Shown here piece after piece: positions 1 to 13,447 of a stretch of 64,000 nucleotides of DNA. The stretch is from Gonium pectorale. Lineage: Eukaryota; Chlorophyta; Chlorophyceae; Chlamydomonadales; Volvocaceae. The stretch covers positions 53,832 to 117,831 of the forward strand of contig LSYV01000054.1 of the NCBI GenBank assembly GCA_001584585.1, written 5' to 3'. Each line of letters begins with the position of its first letter. The stretch's first letter is position 1. The position numbers were made by a program, and so were the translations under genes. A model generated the notes under the pieces. That model was given only the letters and a program-made list of their open reading frames with translations. It was not told where the DNA came from and did no database searches.

Positions 1-1821
1 GAATTCCATAGCCGTTGGTTAGCATTTGGCGATGGTCAACGCGTCCTTTGGCTGGTCAGCATTGGAAAGCTGCCCCACCCAAACAACACCAACTGCGCCG
101 GGAAAAAGCCACGATTATACCGTGAGATATGCACATACAGCTGCTATGTGCCCGGTCTCTGAGTTGCTTGCTGGCGCTCACAATTCTCGCAACCATGTCA
201 ACTCATGGACCCGGCACGGTTCCGACTAAACCCGCACAAGCCAAGCGGGCTTTCTCTAACGAACGTTGGTGCCCGTTTGCGAACAAGCACTGGGGTTCAT
301 GACGCGTTGACGCGTTCGGGCGGGCTCCCTATTTCTCTGCAGATTTCTCCTTTTTGACACGGTTGTGGCTCTCTTTCTCGCTCCCCTACCCCGTGAAAAG
401 AGAACCAGAAACGGGGAAGGCAGCCTCTACGGACATACACACCCGTAGGGCGGGTATGTGCGGGTGCGGGTCTATACCGGTTGCCCCTGCCCATGCATCC
501 GCTACGGTACACATACACGCTCCACCCTTCATGACCTAAATCCCCGGTACGGTCTCACGGGGCTCCGCCCTTTTCCAAGCTTCAAGGAAGCTTTTCCCCT
601 ACTTGTTTAGACGCGGACTCAGGCACAGCCACGAGGCTCGACTACAGAGGTTTGAGGGGAAAAGCGCAGGGCGGAACCACTCACCATCCCTCATGACGGC
701 ACAATCTCTGGCGGTTTCTTGCCTTTTTCCCCTTTCGTTTCTCTTCAATAATTCCCGGCTTGTGTAGGCCGGGCGCGGGGGGTTGTGTAGTGCGGGAGGC
801 ACCCGCAGAGGCGGGGCCCCGCAGTTTCCCAGCAGTACGCCCTCGTCGGCCAGACTTGAAGGCGGTTGCATATCCAGTCGAGGGGGCTGCTGCCAAGCCC
901 CATACTCTAGTTACATCCCTCGTGTGGTGCGCTGTAAGATGGCGCACCATAGCGACTCATTATGAGCACGTAGCGGTACAACTCAAATTTACATTAGATG
1001 TATCCTCACGGACCGCATCACGGTAGTATTCAACCACAGAATCCGGGGCAATCACCATAACTGCGGGAAGGGGTCGTGTGCGTGCGTCATGCACGACATC
1101 ACATTATTGTCGGCCGCCTCCTGAATTCGACGTGCAGACTTACACAATGAAAGGCTCGACCCTAAAAGACAACCGATCGGTCACCTGTACTGTTGCTCTC
1201 TCTATTCATCGTACGATAAGCATCCACCTGTAGTGCTCTCCAGTCCAACAACTGCACCTTGGAACGCACTTCGGTGTCAAGAGCCAGTCTTATCCGCAGT
1301 CCTGCCCCAATGGGTGAACCGCTTTCATCCCATAAATAATTACGGCTCAAAGTACTAAACCTGCTGCGCCGCGCGGGAAATGCCACTGCATAAATATGCC
1401 GGTCCCGGTCCCGACACGACGGACACATGCTCCAGCCAAACCGCACTCTGTCGTGTATCTCTTTCACTGCAAACGGCACCGGACTATGAGCGCAATCAGC
1501 AGGGAACTTCTTTCGCGCAAGCCGCACATGCCTGCATCCACATCCAAGTCTGGCTGCAAGGGACTTTCGGGTTGGTGCTCGACCATTGCTCCCCGTACAC
1601 GTGCCGACCATAGGCCGGGTAGTAGCCCCCTTGGGCATCTTGCCGCTTCATTTCGTTTGTCGTACGGTACGGGTCAGCATGCAGCCAAACACCAACCCAT
1701 GCAATACCCCTACCCGCGGCACTGGCCGCGACACACGCATACAAGCCAAGCCAGCAACATGCAACTTCCTGCAGACAAGTTCCCTCCGTGAATTATCCAC
1801 CAGACCGCATCAGGCGCCGTA
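1..1821. other. No gene recognised; 3' flank of giant gene A
   Basis: Open frames here are short, overlap on both strands and have no recognisable domain or consistent splice pattern. Part of the stretch must be the 3' untranslated region of coiled-coil gene A, whose stop codon lies at 1822 on the minus strand. A TGTAA pentamer, the usual volvocalean polyadenylation signal, occurs on the minus strand at 1140-1144. I see no mobile element ends or RNA gene. Confidence 0.5.
1140..1144 (-). terminator. Candidate polyadenylation signal TGTAA for gene A
   Basis: TGTAA on the minus strand about 680 bases past the gene A stop codon. TGTAA is the known poly(A) signal of Chlamydomonas-type algae and their 3' UTRs are often several hundred bases. 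A pentamer is expected by chance about once per kilobase, so the assignment is weak. Confidence 0.25.
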
Positions 1822-4800
1822 TCAGCGGGCTGATGGCTGTGTGGCAGCACCCGCCACCCCAGCGCTCTTAACGCTGATGGCGCGTTTCAGCTTGCCCAAG
1901 AGGCCGCCCTTCTTGGGCTTTGGTCCCAGAGCTGCAGCCGCTGCAGCAGTGGGAAGCGGTGGCCGTGGCGGCGGGGCGCCCCCCGCAGAATGGGAGCCAG
2001 GCCCCATGTCGGCAAGCGGTGCCGGCTCGGTTAGCGACGGCTGCTGCCAGCTGACGTTGACTGCAGAAACGTCGATCGAGTGTTCCCGGCTCGAGTCCGG
2101 GTTGATGGTCGACCTGATGGGCACAACGATCACCCGCTCTTCGTACGCCGTATAGCAGCGGCCGTGTATGACGGGCTACCGGCAACGGTCAGGGTTTTTT
2201 GCATAAGCCCTTCAGCCAGCCAGTTACTTATCCGTGCATGCTAGGCAATTAGCAAATACGCATTAGCCCACCTTGAGTTCTGGCGGGACATGCGGAAGGA
2301 AAACATCCGGCTGCGGCTTGACGGGCCACCTGGGAGGCAGCCGCTGTACTTGGCGTCGGTTTTGTACGAGTCACTCCCGCTCCCGTAGAGCGGGTTGGCC
2401 GCCCCAGCAGCGCTCTCGCGGAAGGTGCTGGGGACGGCAGCATGCCCGCCGGCACTCACGCCGCGAGGCAACCGTGAGGACGGCTCCCCTGGCATCGACA
2501 TGCGGCGATCCTGCAAATGCAGTGGTGCGTGCGTTGATACGCATTACCCCATGCCCGCGCGTAAATGCATTATTGGAAGAGGTGAAAAGATTGCAACACG
2601 TGTCTCCTGCAACGGTGTCTCCTGCCAACCGTTGATGCGGAGCGCCTCACCTGCACCAATAACGGACTAGCACCAAACGCCGCACCACCCTCGCTGAAGA
2701 CCGGCCGCTTGCGCGCCTCGCGCAGTGCCTGCACGTCCACATTCTCAGACGGCGTGGGGGCCGGCACGCCCTCCGATTGCGCCACGGCGGCCAGCTTCGC
2801 TATCTCCGGCACCTGTCCCGTGTAGAGCCTTCTACCGTCAACCGCCCAATTGGGCCTGCCTGAACCGACGCGAGGGAGGCCGCCAGCGTCGCTCCCCGGT
2901 GGCGTCCTGGCGAAACATGGGTTTGTGTACCGGAGGTTTTGCTCCGCAGCGTCAGCGTTGAAGTTCCGCTTGCTGACGGACACCTTGCCCATGGCGCTAG
3001 AGGCCATTGCTGAGGCGCTTTGCACCCATGATGGAGTGGTAGCTGCCTGGTGGCGAGCATCGCCCCCTGTGGCCGAGCTTGGCGCTTGGGTGAGGCGCGG
3101 GATGGACCGCTTGGCGCTGCCGGTGGAGCCCGCAACCGCCTTGGGCTGCGGCACGGATCCATGGCGCTCTCCGGAGGACTGCCGAGCGTTCGCGTGGGCG
3201 GCCCGGAACGCCTCCGCTGTCCGCTGCAGTGAAGAGTGGGCGCTGGCCCGCCCACGTGGCGATGACTTGGTTGAGGTGGAGGCTGGAGTCATGGCTGCGG
3301 CAGTGGGCGCCGCTGTGTTGGGGCCGTGCTGGTCTGGGGAGCTCTCATCGCTGTGCCACTCCCTGTTGTGCTCTCCAGCCTCGCTGTGGCGGTACAGCTG
3401 GGCTGCGCCGGTATCGGTGCTGGCGGCGACCATGTGGGCGTCATCCCTGTTGCTCGCAACGGTACCCGATGCTGACGCAAGGACCTCGGATCGGCCGCCC
3501 GCAACAGACGACACCAGCTCCAAGGGCGGCTCAGGATCCTCGTAGGCGAGCGCGCGGATGGATGCCACGCGGCGGACAGGCATGCCGGAGTTTCTCCGGT
3601 CCGCGCTGACCTTTGGGGTGGTAGCAGCGACGAGGGTCGGCAGGGCGCTGCCCTTACTCTCACGTGGGCCGCTGCCGCTGGTATTGGCCGCGGAGGGCGT
3701 GCGCTCGCTGCTGTTCTCCGTGTCCGGGCTGTGGTGCGGAGCCAGGGCGTCGATGGTCATGAACAGGGGCAGGTCACTTTCGGACGTGTTGGGGTCGCTC
3801 GAGTGCAGCGGCTGCGTCACTGGCTTGTCCGCTTCACTTTCCCCATCCGCTGACTCGCGAGCGGCGCCACCGGCGACATCCAGTCTGCCCTCCGTGGACG
3901 CCCCCAAGCCACTTGAGTAGCGCTCTTGGCTGCGGAACCGCCGGTGTGTAGGCAGCAGCATTGCAGCAGGCGCCGGCAGCGGTGGAAGCGCCGGGGCGCC
4001 CAGGAGTTGCTCTTCCAGCACGTTCACGTGCGCCAGCAGCGCTGCCAGGGTATTGCCATGTGCACCGTCCTGGATCGGCGGCTGCTGCGGCTGCCGTCCC
4101 CGCGCGCGCGCCGCCTTTGCGTCCTGCCGCTCTTTCTTCTGGAGGGCCAGCACGCCCTGCAGGCCGGAGCGCAGCGCGCGCAGTGACGATGCAACGGTCT
4201 GCATATCCGCCTGTTGCGGGAGGTGCTCCACGTCCGGGGCCAGCGGCGCGTCATGCCGGCGATCCGAGTGCGTCACAGTGTTGCTGTCCGCGATGGGACT
4301 GGGCAAGCCTGGGGGCTCGAGGCTCGAGCGGAACACCATGTTCTGCGCAGGGCACGACAGGCGGCTCTGCGGCTTAGCAATATGCTATTCAATGGCACTG
4401 GAACCGAGCCTTTAGGTGCTGAACAGAGCTCAATTGCCCGCGGCAATATAGCAAGCTTTGCTGTTTCCCACCTGCCCCTTCTTCTGCAGCTGCGCGGTGA
4501 CTGCTTGCATTAGGCCGCCGACGGGTACACTGCATGCTGCGTTTAGACGGGCGTCCAGTTGCTTTGTCTCGACGTGCGCATTGTGGATCTGCGCCTGCAG
4601 CAGCAAGGGCGGCAGTGCGGCCTCACGTCAGAGTACCTGAAGCGGGAACCGGACGCAGTCGATCCTTGTCCATGGCAGTTTCAGCAATCGCGAGCGAATT
4701 TTTGTGGCGAAATCCGCATGGATTGCAATCGCACTATCGCTACCCCGCCACGGACCTTAAGCGCCGCTAGTTTCTGCTCGGTTTGCACCGTGGGTGAGAG

Positions 4801-7800
4801 AACCGGGCTGGATGCCCGGCTCTGCGCGTCCACGCCTCCGGCGCCCCTCATGCCCATGCTCAGGTTGCGATAGGCGGTGTCCGGCGTGCTGAAGGGCGCA
4901 GCAGGGATGTACCGGGCCTGCAGTGGAGCGGCATGCCAGTCATGCGTTACCAAGAGGGCACGACGTGACCGCTGCTGTATCCGTTTTAAAGACAGTTAGG
5001 TGGGTAATTGGAAGCAACCAAAGGAGTAACCGGCATCGGCCCCCATAAATTTTACACCACGCTTGCCTGTGCATGGTCTGAGCCACGTGAGCCCGAACCC
5101 GTGAGCGCTCCGCTGCTGCGCCGCTGCTCCAGGATGCTGCCGATGAAGCCAAAATGAGGGACCATAGAGAAGGAGTCGCGGCGCCCATCGTCCTGGAGTG
5201 AGCGTCGGAGGCTGGTCTGAGGGATGATTCAGGCGAACAAGGAGGGATTCCAGTAAGGGACGGAGGGAGTTGGAGTGGCTATGCACGCCTGTACGGTTCC
5301 TGACCCGAAGCCCACCGTACTGGGGCCCTACGACCCGCAAGCCGTGGTGCTGCAGGCGGTGCTACCCAAGCGATTAGGATTGTCCAAACTAGCAACACAC
5401 GCGCCGCACTTGTACAAAGCACGCCAAAGAACATGTAGCGTGGGGAGCGCTGCGCACCGCTGGGAGCCCGTCTGGTGGAGGGGTGATGTGGCTTCCGTTG
5501 ACCGTCATGGGAATCATGGAGGTGAGCTGGCTGGAGACGGCTATAGCGGCCTCCAACGCCGCTATGTGTGTGGTCGTCTGAACAGAGAACAGGAAGGCGG
5601 TAAAGATGTTGGGGTGTACAATTGTGTCTGCATGCGCGCGCGACAGGCTCTTCTGACCCATGGGTCACCTACATCGTTCCTACCTGTGGGTACAGTTCCT
5701 GAAATTGGCGCTGTAGGGCCTCCAGTTTCATGCGGTTATCCGGCTTTGGCAGGGGGCCGTTGACCGAATTCCCGCAGGACCTTCCGTTGCTTTGCGTTGA
5801 GCCCACTCGCTCCCGGCGGTGGCCCGTGCTCCTGACCGACGGCGCAACAGCCGGAGACGCGGCAGAAGGGGCCGCCGTCATCCCCAGCAAGGGGCTCGCC
5901 ATGATAACGTCAGATCCACACTCCGGTCCAAACCCGCACGTCAGTTCCTCCAGCTCCGTATGGAGGGCTTGCCGCTCGTCCTCGCAAGCCCTCAGGCAGG
6001 CCCGCGTCATAGCGAGGCGGACAGAACTCCGAACGGCTTGCTGGTCCACCGCTTCCTGCGCGGGGCACCCAGGTTTTCGGGACTCAAGAACGCGAAGTGC
6101 GGTGTAGGCATCTGCGAGAGGAACAGGTTATAAAGAGGCAGCACAACGACGGGCAAGGGCACCATGGAATACCAGCGCGCTCTAAAAACCGGCGCTGTCG
6201 TGTCGTGTCGCCTGTACTACACCTTGAGACGTTCGATCTCGGCTTTGAGCCGACGCTCGTTCTCCTGCGCCTCCCTCCTGTCCCGCGCTGCCGCGGCCGC
6301 GAACTGCTCCAGCTGCTCCATTGCTGCGGTGGCGTTCGTCATGCGCTTGATAACCTGCGGGGATGGGGCAAACATTTGGCAACAGATCGTCCGTGCGAGC
6401 CAGTTGCGGCGGGGCGTGCTGTGGGAACACCATTGGAGTCCGATCTTGCGGAACGGAGCGGTGTCACAAGGGCCACATGACGATCCCTGCAGAAACTCAT
6501 TGGCCGCTGGAATAGCCCCACCTGTGCGTCGTTGACGGCCGCAAGGCGCGACGTGAACTTTGTCAGCTGCTCCTGCAGCGCTTGGCGCCCTGCCTCCGAT
6601 GTAGCTAGTTGGACTGCCAAGTTCTCCCGTGCAGCCACCGCCGCCGCAAGCTCCGCATGGAGTGGAACGGTCGCAGCTCTCGCCCTGTCGAGCTGCTCCT
6701 GAAGCTCCAATCGAGTTGCCTCACTCGCCGCGAGCTGCATCCGAAGGTTCTGCGCAGCGACCTCCGCCCTAGAAAGCTGCTCCTGCGTCCGTGCGCACGC
6801 CGCCTCCAGGCCCTCGAATCGCTCCTGCAGCGCTGCCTGAGCTGCTGCACCCGACACCGCCTCGGCTTGCAGCATCGTAAGCGTCGCCAGCGCATCTTCC
6901 AACTGCCCCTGCAGCTCACTGCGCGCAGCGCCGGTGGCGCTCAGCTGCGCGCGTAAGTCGTTGCAGGCGACCTCGCTTGCAGCGAGGCGTCCCTCGAGTT
7001 CCGCCTGGGCGGTTTCGAGCTCGTTGCGTAGGTTCTGGCAATCCACCTGCAGCTCCAAGCGCCCCGCTTCCGAGGCCCTGAGCTGAGCGAGGACTGTTTG
7101 CCGACCGGCCTCTACTGCTCGCGTCTCAGCCTGTGCTCGCTGCAACGCTTCCAGAGCCCGCTGCCTGGATGACTCCGCTTCGGCAAGCTGCTCTACAAGA
7201 GCGCGTTCCGAGCGTTCAGAAGCGGCGATCCGCTCCAGTAGGCACCGGCGCTCGGCGTCAGATGCTTCCAAGTGCACCTGCGATGGCAAGGCAATCGCCG
7301 GTTAGCTACGCTCGCCCGCACCCTAGTACGGAACATTGCAATCCTAGCCAAAGCCACCGTATAGCCAAGCCTTTGCATGGTAAGATTGGCCCCATCTCGC
7401 AGCAACATAGTGTAAGGGAAAACGCACGAGACTCCCCTAGTACACAACCTCCCTGTTCTACTACAATCTTCTACGTGAAGCATACACTTCCCTCGTACCC
7501 GCAGCTCCTCATGCAGACCCGCGGCTCCCACGGAGTAGCTGCGCTCTGCAACTGAGGACTTAGCCTCGTAGGCTGCGACTGAGAGTTGCAGCTCTGAAAG
7601 GAGGTTCCGGAGTGAAGCCCGGAGCGTCGACCGGTCCACTGAAACCTCGGCTAACCGGCCCTGCAGCTCCTGACACAGTGCCTCAGCGTCCGTGTAAAGA
7701 CCTTGTAGCCGAGCGCGCTCAGCCTCCGCGGCGCTCACCGCCTCTAGCGCGGTGGACTCGAGGGCCCGTCGTGCCTCCACTACAGCACCGAGTGCCTCCT

Positions 7801-10800
7801 GCAGGTGCTGCTGCTCAGCCTCTGCCGCAGCAAGCTTGCATTGCAGCTCCTGCCTTTCCACATCAGCCGCCTCGAGCTGGCGCTTGGATTCGGCCTCGGA
7901 GGCCTGGGCGCTTTGCAGGCGTGCTTGGAGGTCTACCTGTGCTGCTTGGCTGGCGGCAAGCTCCGTCTCCAATGCGCGGCGGGCCGCCAGGGCGGACTCC
8001 AGACCCGCGTTCAGGTCCAGCTGAGCAGCACTAAGCTGTGTGACCTGCGCGACCACCTCCTCACGGGAGACGCTGCTGGCCTGCAGCTGCGCTTGTAGGT
8101 GCTGCACGCCCTGGTAGCCCGCTTCGCAGCGGCTCTGCAGCTCAGCAATGGCTGAGCTGTGCCGCTCACGCTCCTCGGCTAACACAACCTGTACGCAGGC
8201 GTGTATCCAACACGCAAATCAGTGCAGACCTTAGACACTGTGACTCCATCTCCTTAGATGGTGCCTTGCTGGACACATGGCTCATCTGCATGTATAAAAC
8301 CGCATGATGCAATCGGATGACAACCGACACACATGCGCGATACGCGTCAGGCGAGCAGCACAGGTACGCATCTAGTTGGCGAGAGTGCCTCGTGTGTGCT
8401 CACCTCGAGGACACCTAGGTGGCACTGCAGCTCCAGGACACGTGCCGTCAGCTGCGCCTCTAGGTCATTCCGTTGCACGGCAGCCATCTCACACTGGGTC
8501 TTCAGGGCCTGGCATTCGGCGTCTGAGGCGAAGAGGCGCGCCTGCACGGAAAAACATCCCAAGAGCCGTTGTGCACCGTCACAATCGTCAGGCTGAGTCA
8601 ATCAACGTTATGGCAGGCTGAGTCAGTGGCTACACTTCCCCAAGCAGTCAGCTCGTATCGAATGTAACCAACACGTACCTTGAGCTGCTCAGTCTCAGCC
8701 GCCTCAATCCTGGCAAGAAGTACCTGCTGGCCTGCCTCTGAGTCAAGGAGGCGCCTTTTCAAGTCCTCTTGCAAAGCCTTGCTGGCCTACATTCAGAATA
8801 GAGGATATTAGCATGACGTTTAGCATCGGACTACAGACTGCAGTGGAGGAAGGCTACCATATACGCAAGCCACAACCGGGAAGGTCGGCCCACACCGTGC
8901 CGTGCGCACCTGCAGCTCTGCCTCCAGGCTGCAAACGAGTTGGCAGCCCTCTGCGCACTGCCGCTGGAGCTCAGCCACTTGCAGGGCCGACGCTGTCTCT
9001 ACCGCGCGCATGTGAATCTGCAACTGCGCGAGGTGCGCCGTCAACTGCGTCTGCAGGCTGGTGCGCTCAGCCGTCACAGTGGTCAGCTGCAACTGGAGAC
9101 CCTGAATCCTCTGCAGGCCGTCGTCGCAGCGCTGCTGCAGCTCCGCTGCATGCGCGCTGTGCTGGGCGTTGGCCTCCGCAAGCGCCTCCTCGACGACGTC
9201 CAATTGAAGCTGGAGCTCGGCCACCCTGACTGCGAAGTCCTCCTGCAGCTGCGTCTTTAGCAGCTCAGCGTCCTGGGCTGCTTGTCGGGCCTGATCCCTC
9301 TGGAGCGTCAGCTCGATAAGGCTACCGTGGAGCAAGGAATTTGCAGACTGTAGATCCTGCAGCTTCAGCTCCAACGCCATTATTTCGGAGTCCCGTGCAG
9401 CCAGCTCAGCATCCTTAGCAGCCTGCAGCAACTGCAGCTGCTCCTCAGCAATAGCAGCGGACTGGCGGACCTGCTCAATTGTGAGCTGCAGACCCTGAGC
9501 TTGTGCAGTTGCGGTCGCTGCTGCGGCTTCCCTTGCTGCCTCCTCCGCACGGGCAACCTGAAGCTGGCGCTGCGCTTGGGTGAGAGCTGCTAGGGTCTCA
9601 GCGAGCTGGAACTCCAGCTCTGCCTGTCGCTGCTTGCTGGCATGAGCGCCGGCCTCCTGGGTGCTCTCAACGCTTGCGAGCTGCAGCTTGAGCTCATCCG
9701 CCAGGTCTCGCAGCGCAGCAGCGTCCAGTTGGGCGGCAGCTGCGACGTCCTGCGCCTGGCGCAGCTGCGCCTTCAGCTCCGCCACCTCAGCCAGCAGCCG
9801 CTCCGCCGCCTCTGCCGCGCACAATGCAGCATGTTGCTGTGCACCAGTCAGCGCTGCCAGCTCAGCCTCAAGGGCAGCCTTGGTGCCCATGGCCAACTCC
9901 GCGCCCTCCGTGGCGGCCTTGAGCTTCTCTAGGAGACCACCTATGGCTGTCTTAAGCGTAAGGAGTTGCACAGCGAGCGCGGCAGACTCCTGCTCGGCTG
10001 AGGACAGTGAGTCGGCAGCGGTTCTGGCGGTCAGGAGCTGCGAGCTGGTTTCGGCAAGTTGCTGCTGCAGCTTTTCCTTCTCTACCAGCGCCTCTGCCAC
10101 GCGCTGGTGCGCCAACGAAAGGGCAGCCTGCGCGGCGCTCAGCTCCGCTTGACTGTGTGCCAGCTGCATGCCGCTTTGTTTGCGTTCGGCCTGAAGGCCT
10201 TCCAGTTGGGAGGCTACCAGCGCCAGCTCCTGCGCAAGGGCATGGGCAGGGTTGCTGCTCCTGGTGGTGCTGATCAGGTCCTCCTCCATGCGGCCGCAGA
10301 GTTCGCGCAGCTGCTCGGCAGTCATGGCGTGCGCTCCGCGCTCCTCCTCCAGTTGCTGCTGTGACCGCTGCAGGCTTGACTCGGCCTCAGCGAGGCGTGT
10401 CTGCATAGCCTGCAGGTCGGCCTCCAGGGCCTGCCGGGCAGACGCTGCAAGCGCCAGCTGCGCCTCCAGGCGGGACACTTCCTCGTGCAGTGCTGCCCTC
10501 TCCGTGTGCACACTCTCAAGGGCTGCCGCATTGGCGGCACGGGTGCTGGCCAGCTGGTCGAGCTCAAGGCGGAGGGCAGCCCGCTCGGCCTCCAGGGACG
10601 CGAGCTGGGAGGAGCGCTGCTTGGCAGCGTTGGCGACGTAGGAGAGGCTGGTCAGTAGGTCGTGGAATTTGTTGGTGGTTGCCAGAGAGATATCAGCATC
10701 TGCATCGGATGTCATGTCCGTGTCACGAGGGCTGCTCGCCGTGACGCTTGTGGCCTCCTGCGGCATTGCGGCAGGGAGGATACAGCAGGGTAGATATGGG

Positions 10801-13447
10801 AATTGCAGCAAGTAACTCCAGTGCCCCCTAAGGGGCTTAGGACCGTCAGCTCCGATAGAGCCCACAGCCAAAGGACAATACCGATGGACATGCAGCCCGA
10901 CTTTCCAGACAGCTGTATGGACCATGTTAAACGTTTATCGTACCTGTAGTGCGTCTATACGGCAGGCCACCTCCTCCAGCTGCTCCAGCATGCTGCTTAC
11001 ACGTCTCCTCTCCTGGTCGCGCTCCCGTCTGGCGTCCTGCAGGGCCGCGTCCGACTCGTGGATAAGTGCCTGCGCCTCCTCCAGCCTGGCAGCAACGTCG
11101 TCTCTGGCATCCTCTGCCTCGCGAAGTTCGGCCATCAGGCCGGTGCGCGTGGTCTCCAATGCCGAGAGGATTGCAGCCTGAGCAGCCATTTTCTCGAGAG
11201 CAGCGTCGGACGAGGCCTGTTAGGGCATGGGAGTACCACACGGACATGAGTCCGCGGAAGTCCCTGCACTCAGATTGCTAAGCAGAAAGCTTCCCGGAAG
11301 ACACAACAGACACCACAAGGGCCCGTTGAGGGGTAGGAGTACGACACAGGGCCACGTGCCCGAAAGCCATCTTTGAAGATGAAATAGGTGATACCCACGC
11401 CCGTACAAGCCCCAATGGAACCAACCTTGAGCACGTCCCGGCTGGCCGTCATTTCGCTCAGCTGGTCGCAGAGCTCGGAGATGCTCGTCTCAATGTCCCT
11501 CTGTAGGGACTCGATCTCGTCGGTCAGCTCCGTCATCCGCTGGTGGGACGCGGCCTGGGTGGATGCCGAGACCTCCAGCGCGGCGCTCAGCTCGGATATC
11601 TACCGGGGCACACGGCATCCAAAGGGAAATCCCATTGTCAGCTCCTAATGCGTGTACAATATCAGTTTAGGCATTTACCGGCCTGCACGTTGAGGACAAC
11701 CGGCAGCTGCGTGCAGCAAGGCAGGAACCGTACTGCTTCGACACGATGCGCTTGCATGCCGTGCCTCTGTACACATACCTTGTCGTTGGCAACGACCGCG
11801 CTCACAGCGCGCCGTGCCAGCAGCCGGGCCGCTAGCCGGGCCTCCCTCCCATGCGCGTCCGTCAGGGCATCGGCGAGCCGCGACAGCTGCGCGCTCAGGG
11901 GCCAGTCGCTGCAGTGCTCCTCCACGCCCGCCAGCACCGCAGCCGCTTGCAGCACGCGCAACAGCTCTTGCCCGCTGCTGCTCATACCTATGTATCCATG
12001 GAACTCGCCAAGGGTAGACTGGAAGGCGCTGTCGGCGGGCAAGGCTGTGGAAATAGCGGTATTGCGGCAGAGGAGCGCGGCCGCAATGCTGTTGGGGCTC
12101 AGCAGCAGTACGCACTCGCCGTCAGACGCCTGGGCCGCTGCGTGCTGCAGCAGGACGAAGCGGCGCCTGCGTGGCACGACGCGGCGCGCAAGGCGAGGCC
12201 GCTGGAGGCGCTCTCTGGGCGGCTGCATGATGGTCCTTCCAAGACGCATCAAGAGCTCCGTAATCCCATTGGGCGGAAGGAGGAGCGCTATGGACAAGGC
12301 CACGGCCAGCAGCTGCTTCAGGGTGTCGCTGAAGCCACCGGGCGGATGCTCTTGCGATTCACCCCCGCCTCCGCTGCCATCACTATTCCCACCACCGCCG
12401 CCACCTCCAGATCCGTCTGTGCCGTCCGGTCCTCCTGCCCCTGCGCCGAAAGATGGCTGAGGGGACCTGAGAGCACCACCTGAGGTGCTGGTATTGGCAT
12501 CATTTGAGGAGGGAAGCTCAGTGCTGGGCGAGGAAGGCGGTAGCAGAAACGCGCCGTCGTAATACTGATCGCACGGCGGAAGGGGGCCGGCATCTCTCTG
12601 GAGTGTCACAGACACGCGCTCGCTGCTGATCAAGCGCTGTTGCGGCTGCAGCAAGTCCGCGAGTTCTGCCATGCTGGGCAGCGCCATGCTGGAGCTGAGC
12701 TGCTCGATGAAGCTGGCAGGGAGGCCAAGCTCAGAGAGCGCTTGAGCCACGTCGGGACCCGAGGAACCAGGCTGCTGTGGCTTATACGTCGTCTGCAGAG
12801 GACTCACCGGGGCAGACGGGGTCAAGAAAGAGCGTGTAAACTGTAACCAGAAGAAGTATTGCAGAATTCAACGGTGCGTGGCTTGCGGTATGGTATTGCG
12901 GTATGGTATTGCGGTATGTTAGTGATGCCGTGGGTGCACCTCCCAGTGAGCAAGCTGTGGTGCTGATACTAGTGCAGAGCGCCGGCAACCGGGCAAAGTG
13001 GCAACAGGTTGCGCAACGGCATGCCGGTGAGGGGAAGTTGCGGCCTATACGTCATTGAACACTTTGTCAGGTGTATCGGAACGCGTCGGGCTGGGGATGG
13101 TGCACAGCGCACACCAAGCATACCTGTGTTTGCGTGTGGGACGCTACTGCCAGCATCAGCCATAACGCCATCGTGCCCTTGCTGAGCGCAGCGAGGCATA
13201 GGTATCCCACGGCGTAGTCTTTCTCCATCACAGCTCCCAGGAATCGCACAAAAGCCTTCACGGATGGGGTGGTCCCTATGGCAGCCGCACGATGGACAGC
13301 TTACTTCAGGACTACACTCCAGAGAGGCGACACAGGACTGCGTCGGCCCAGCAGGCGCCTGTCACGCAGCCCATCGATGTCCCTACCTGAAACACTTCTG
13401 CTCGTGGCTGCAACACCCAATGCCGCGCTAGCATGTACAGCATGTGC
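1822..13447 (-). CDS. Giant coiled-coil protein A (at least 2840 aa, 5' end unresolved)
   Basis: Nineteen exons join with consistent phase: 13447-13387, 13275-13124, 12792-11779, 11599-11426, 11216-10944, 10757-8910, 8786-8679, 8541-8404, 8188-7499, 7277-6522, 6354-6223, 6055-5684, 5577-5458, 5192-5067, 4917-4756, 4621-4472, 4366-2651, 2510-2272 and 2113-1822. The first two exons read like an armadillo-type helical repeat. The 12.8 kb exon has a Gly/Ser-rich linker. The middle (11.6-6.2 kb) is a long coiled coil built on a 14-residue repeat (L-Q-x-Q-L-x-A-x-x-A-A-R-x-E). The C-terminal third is Ser/Pro-rich, presumably disordered, and carries YTNPCFA and ANPLYG before a basic amphipathic end (KKGGLLGKLKRA). 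One intron (5066-4918) has a GC donor. No signal peptide or known catalytic domain was found. Gene B upstream looks paralogous. A cytoskeletal or membrane-tether role is possible but unproven. More exons probably lie up to about 14.6 kb. Confidence 0.75.
6550..7260 (-). repeat. 14-residue (42-bp) coiled-coil repeats in gene A
   Basis: The translated exon breaks into successive 14-residue blocks that start with L-Q or L-R and contain Q-L then A-A-R, two heptads each. Copies are diverged at DNA level but spacing is held. The same unit recurs in gene B at about 19.7-20.3 kb. Confidence 0.7.
12884..12918. repeat. Short tandem repeat, 13-bp unit, in gene A intron
   Basis: The unit gcggtatggtatt is repeated about two and a half times without a mismatch. 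It lies in the intron between exons 13275-13124 and 12792-11779 of gene A. It is probably a simple minisatellite seed. Confidence 0.7.

Noticed and set aside
8940..10744. Plus-strand open frames opposite the coiled-coil exons (Ser/Ala/Arg or Leu-rich)
   Set aside because: They are antisense shadows of the regular Ala/Leu/Glu/Gln codons; the minus strand has splice phase and repeat logic.
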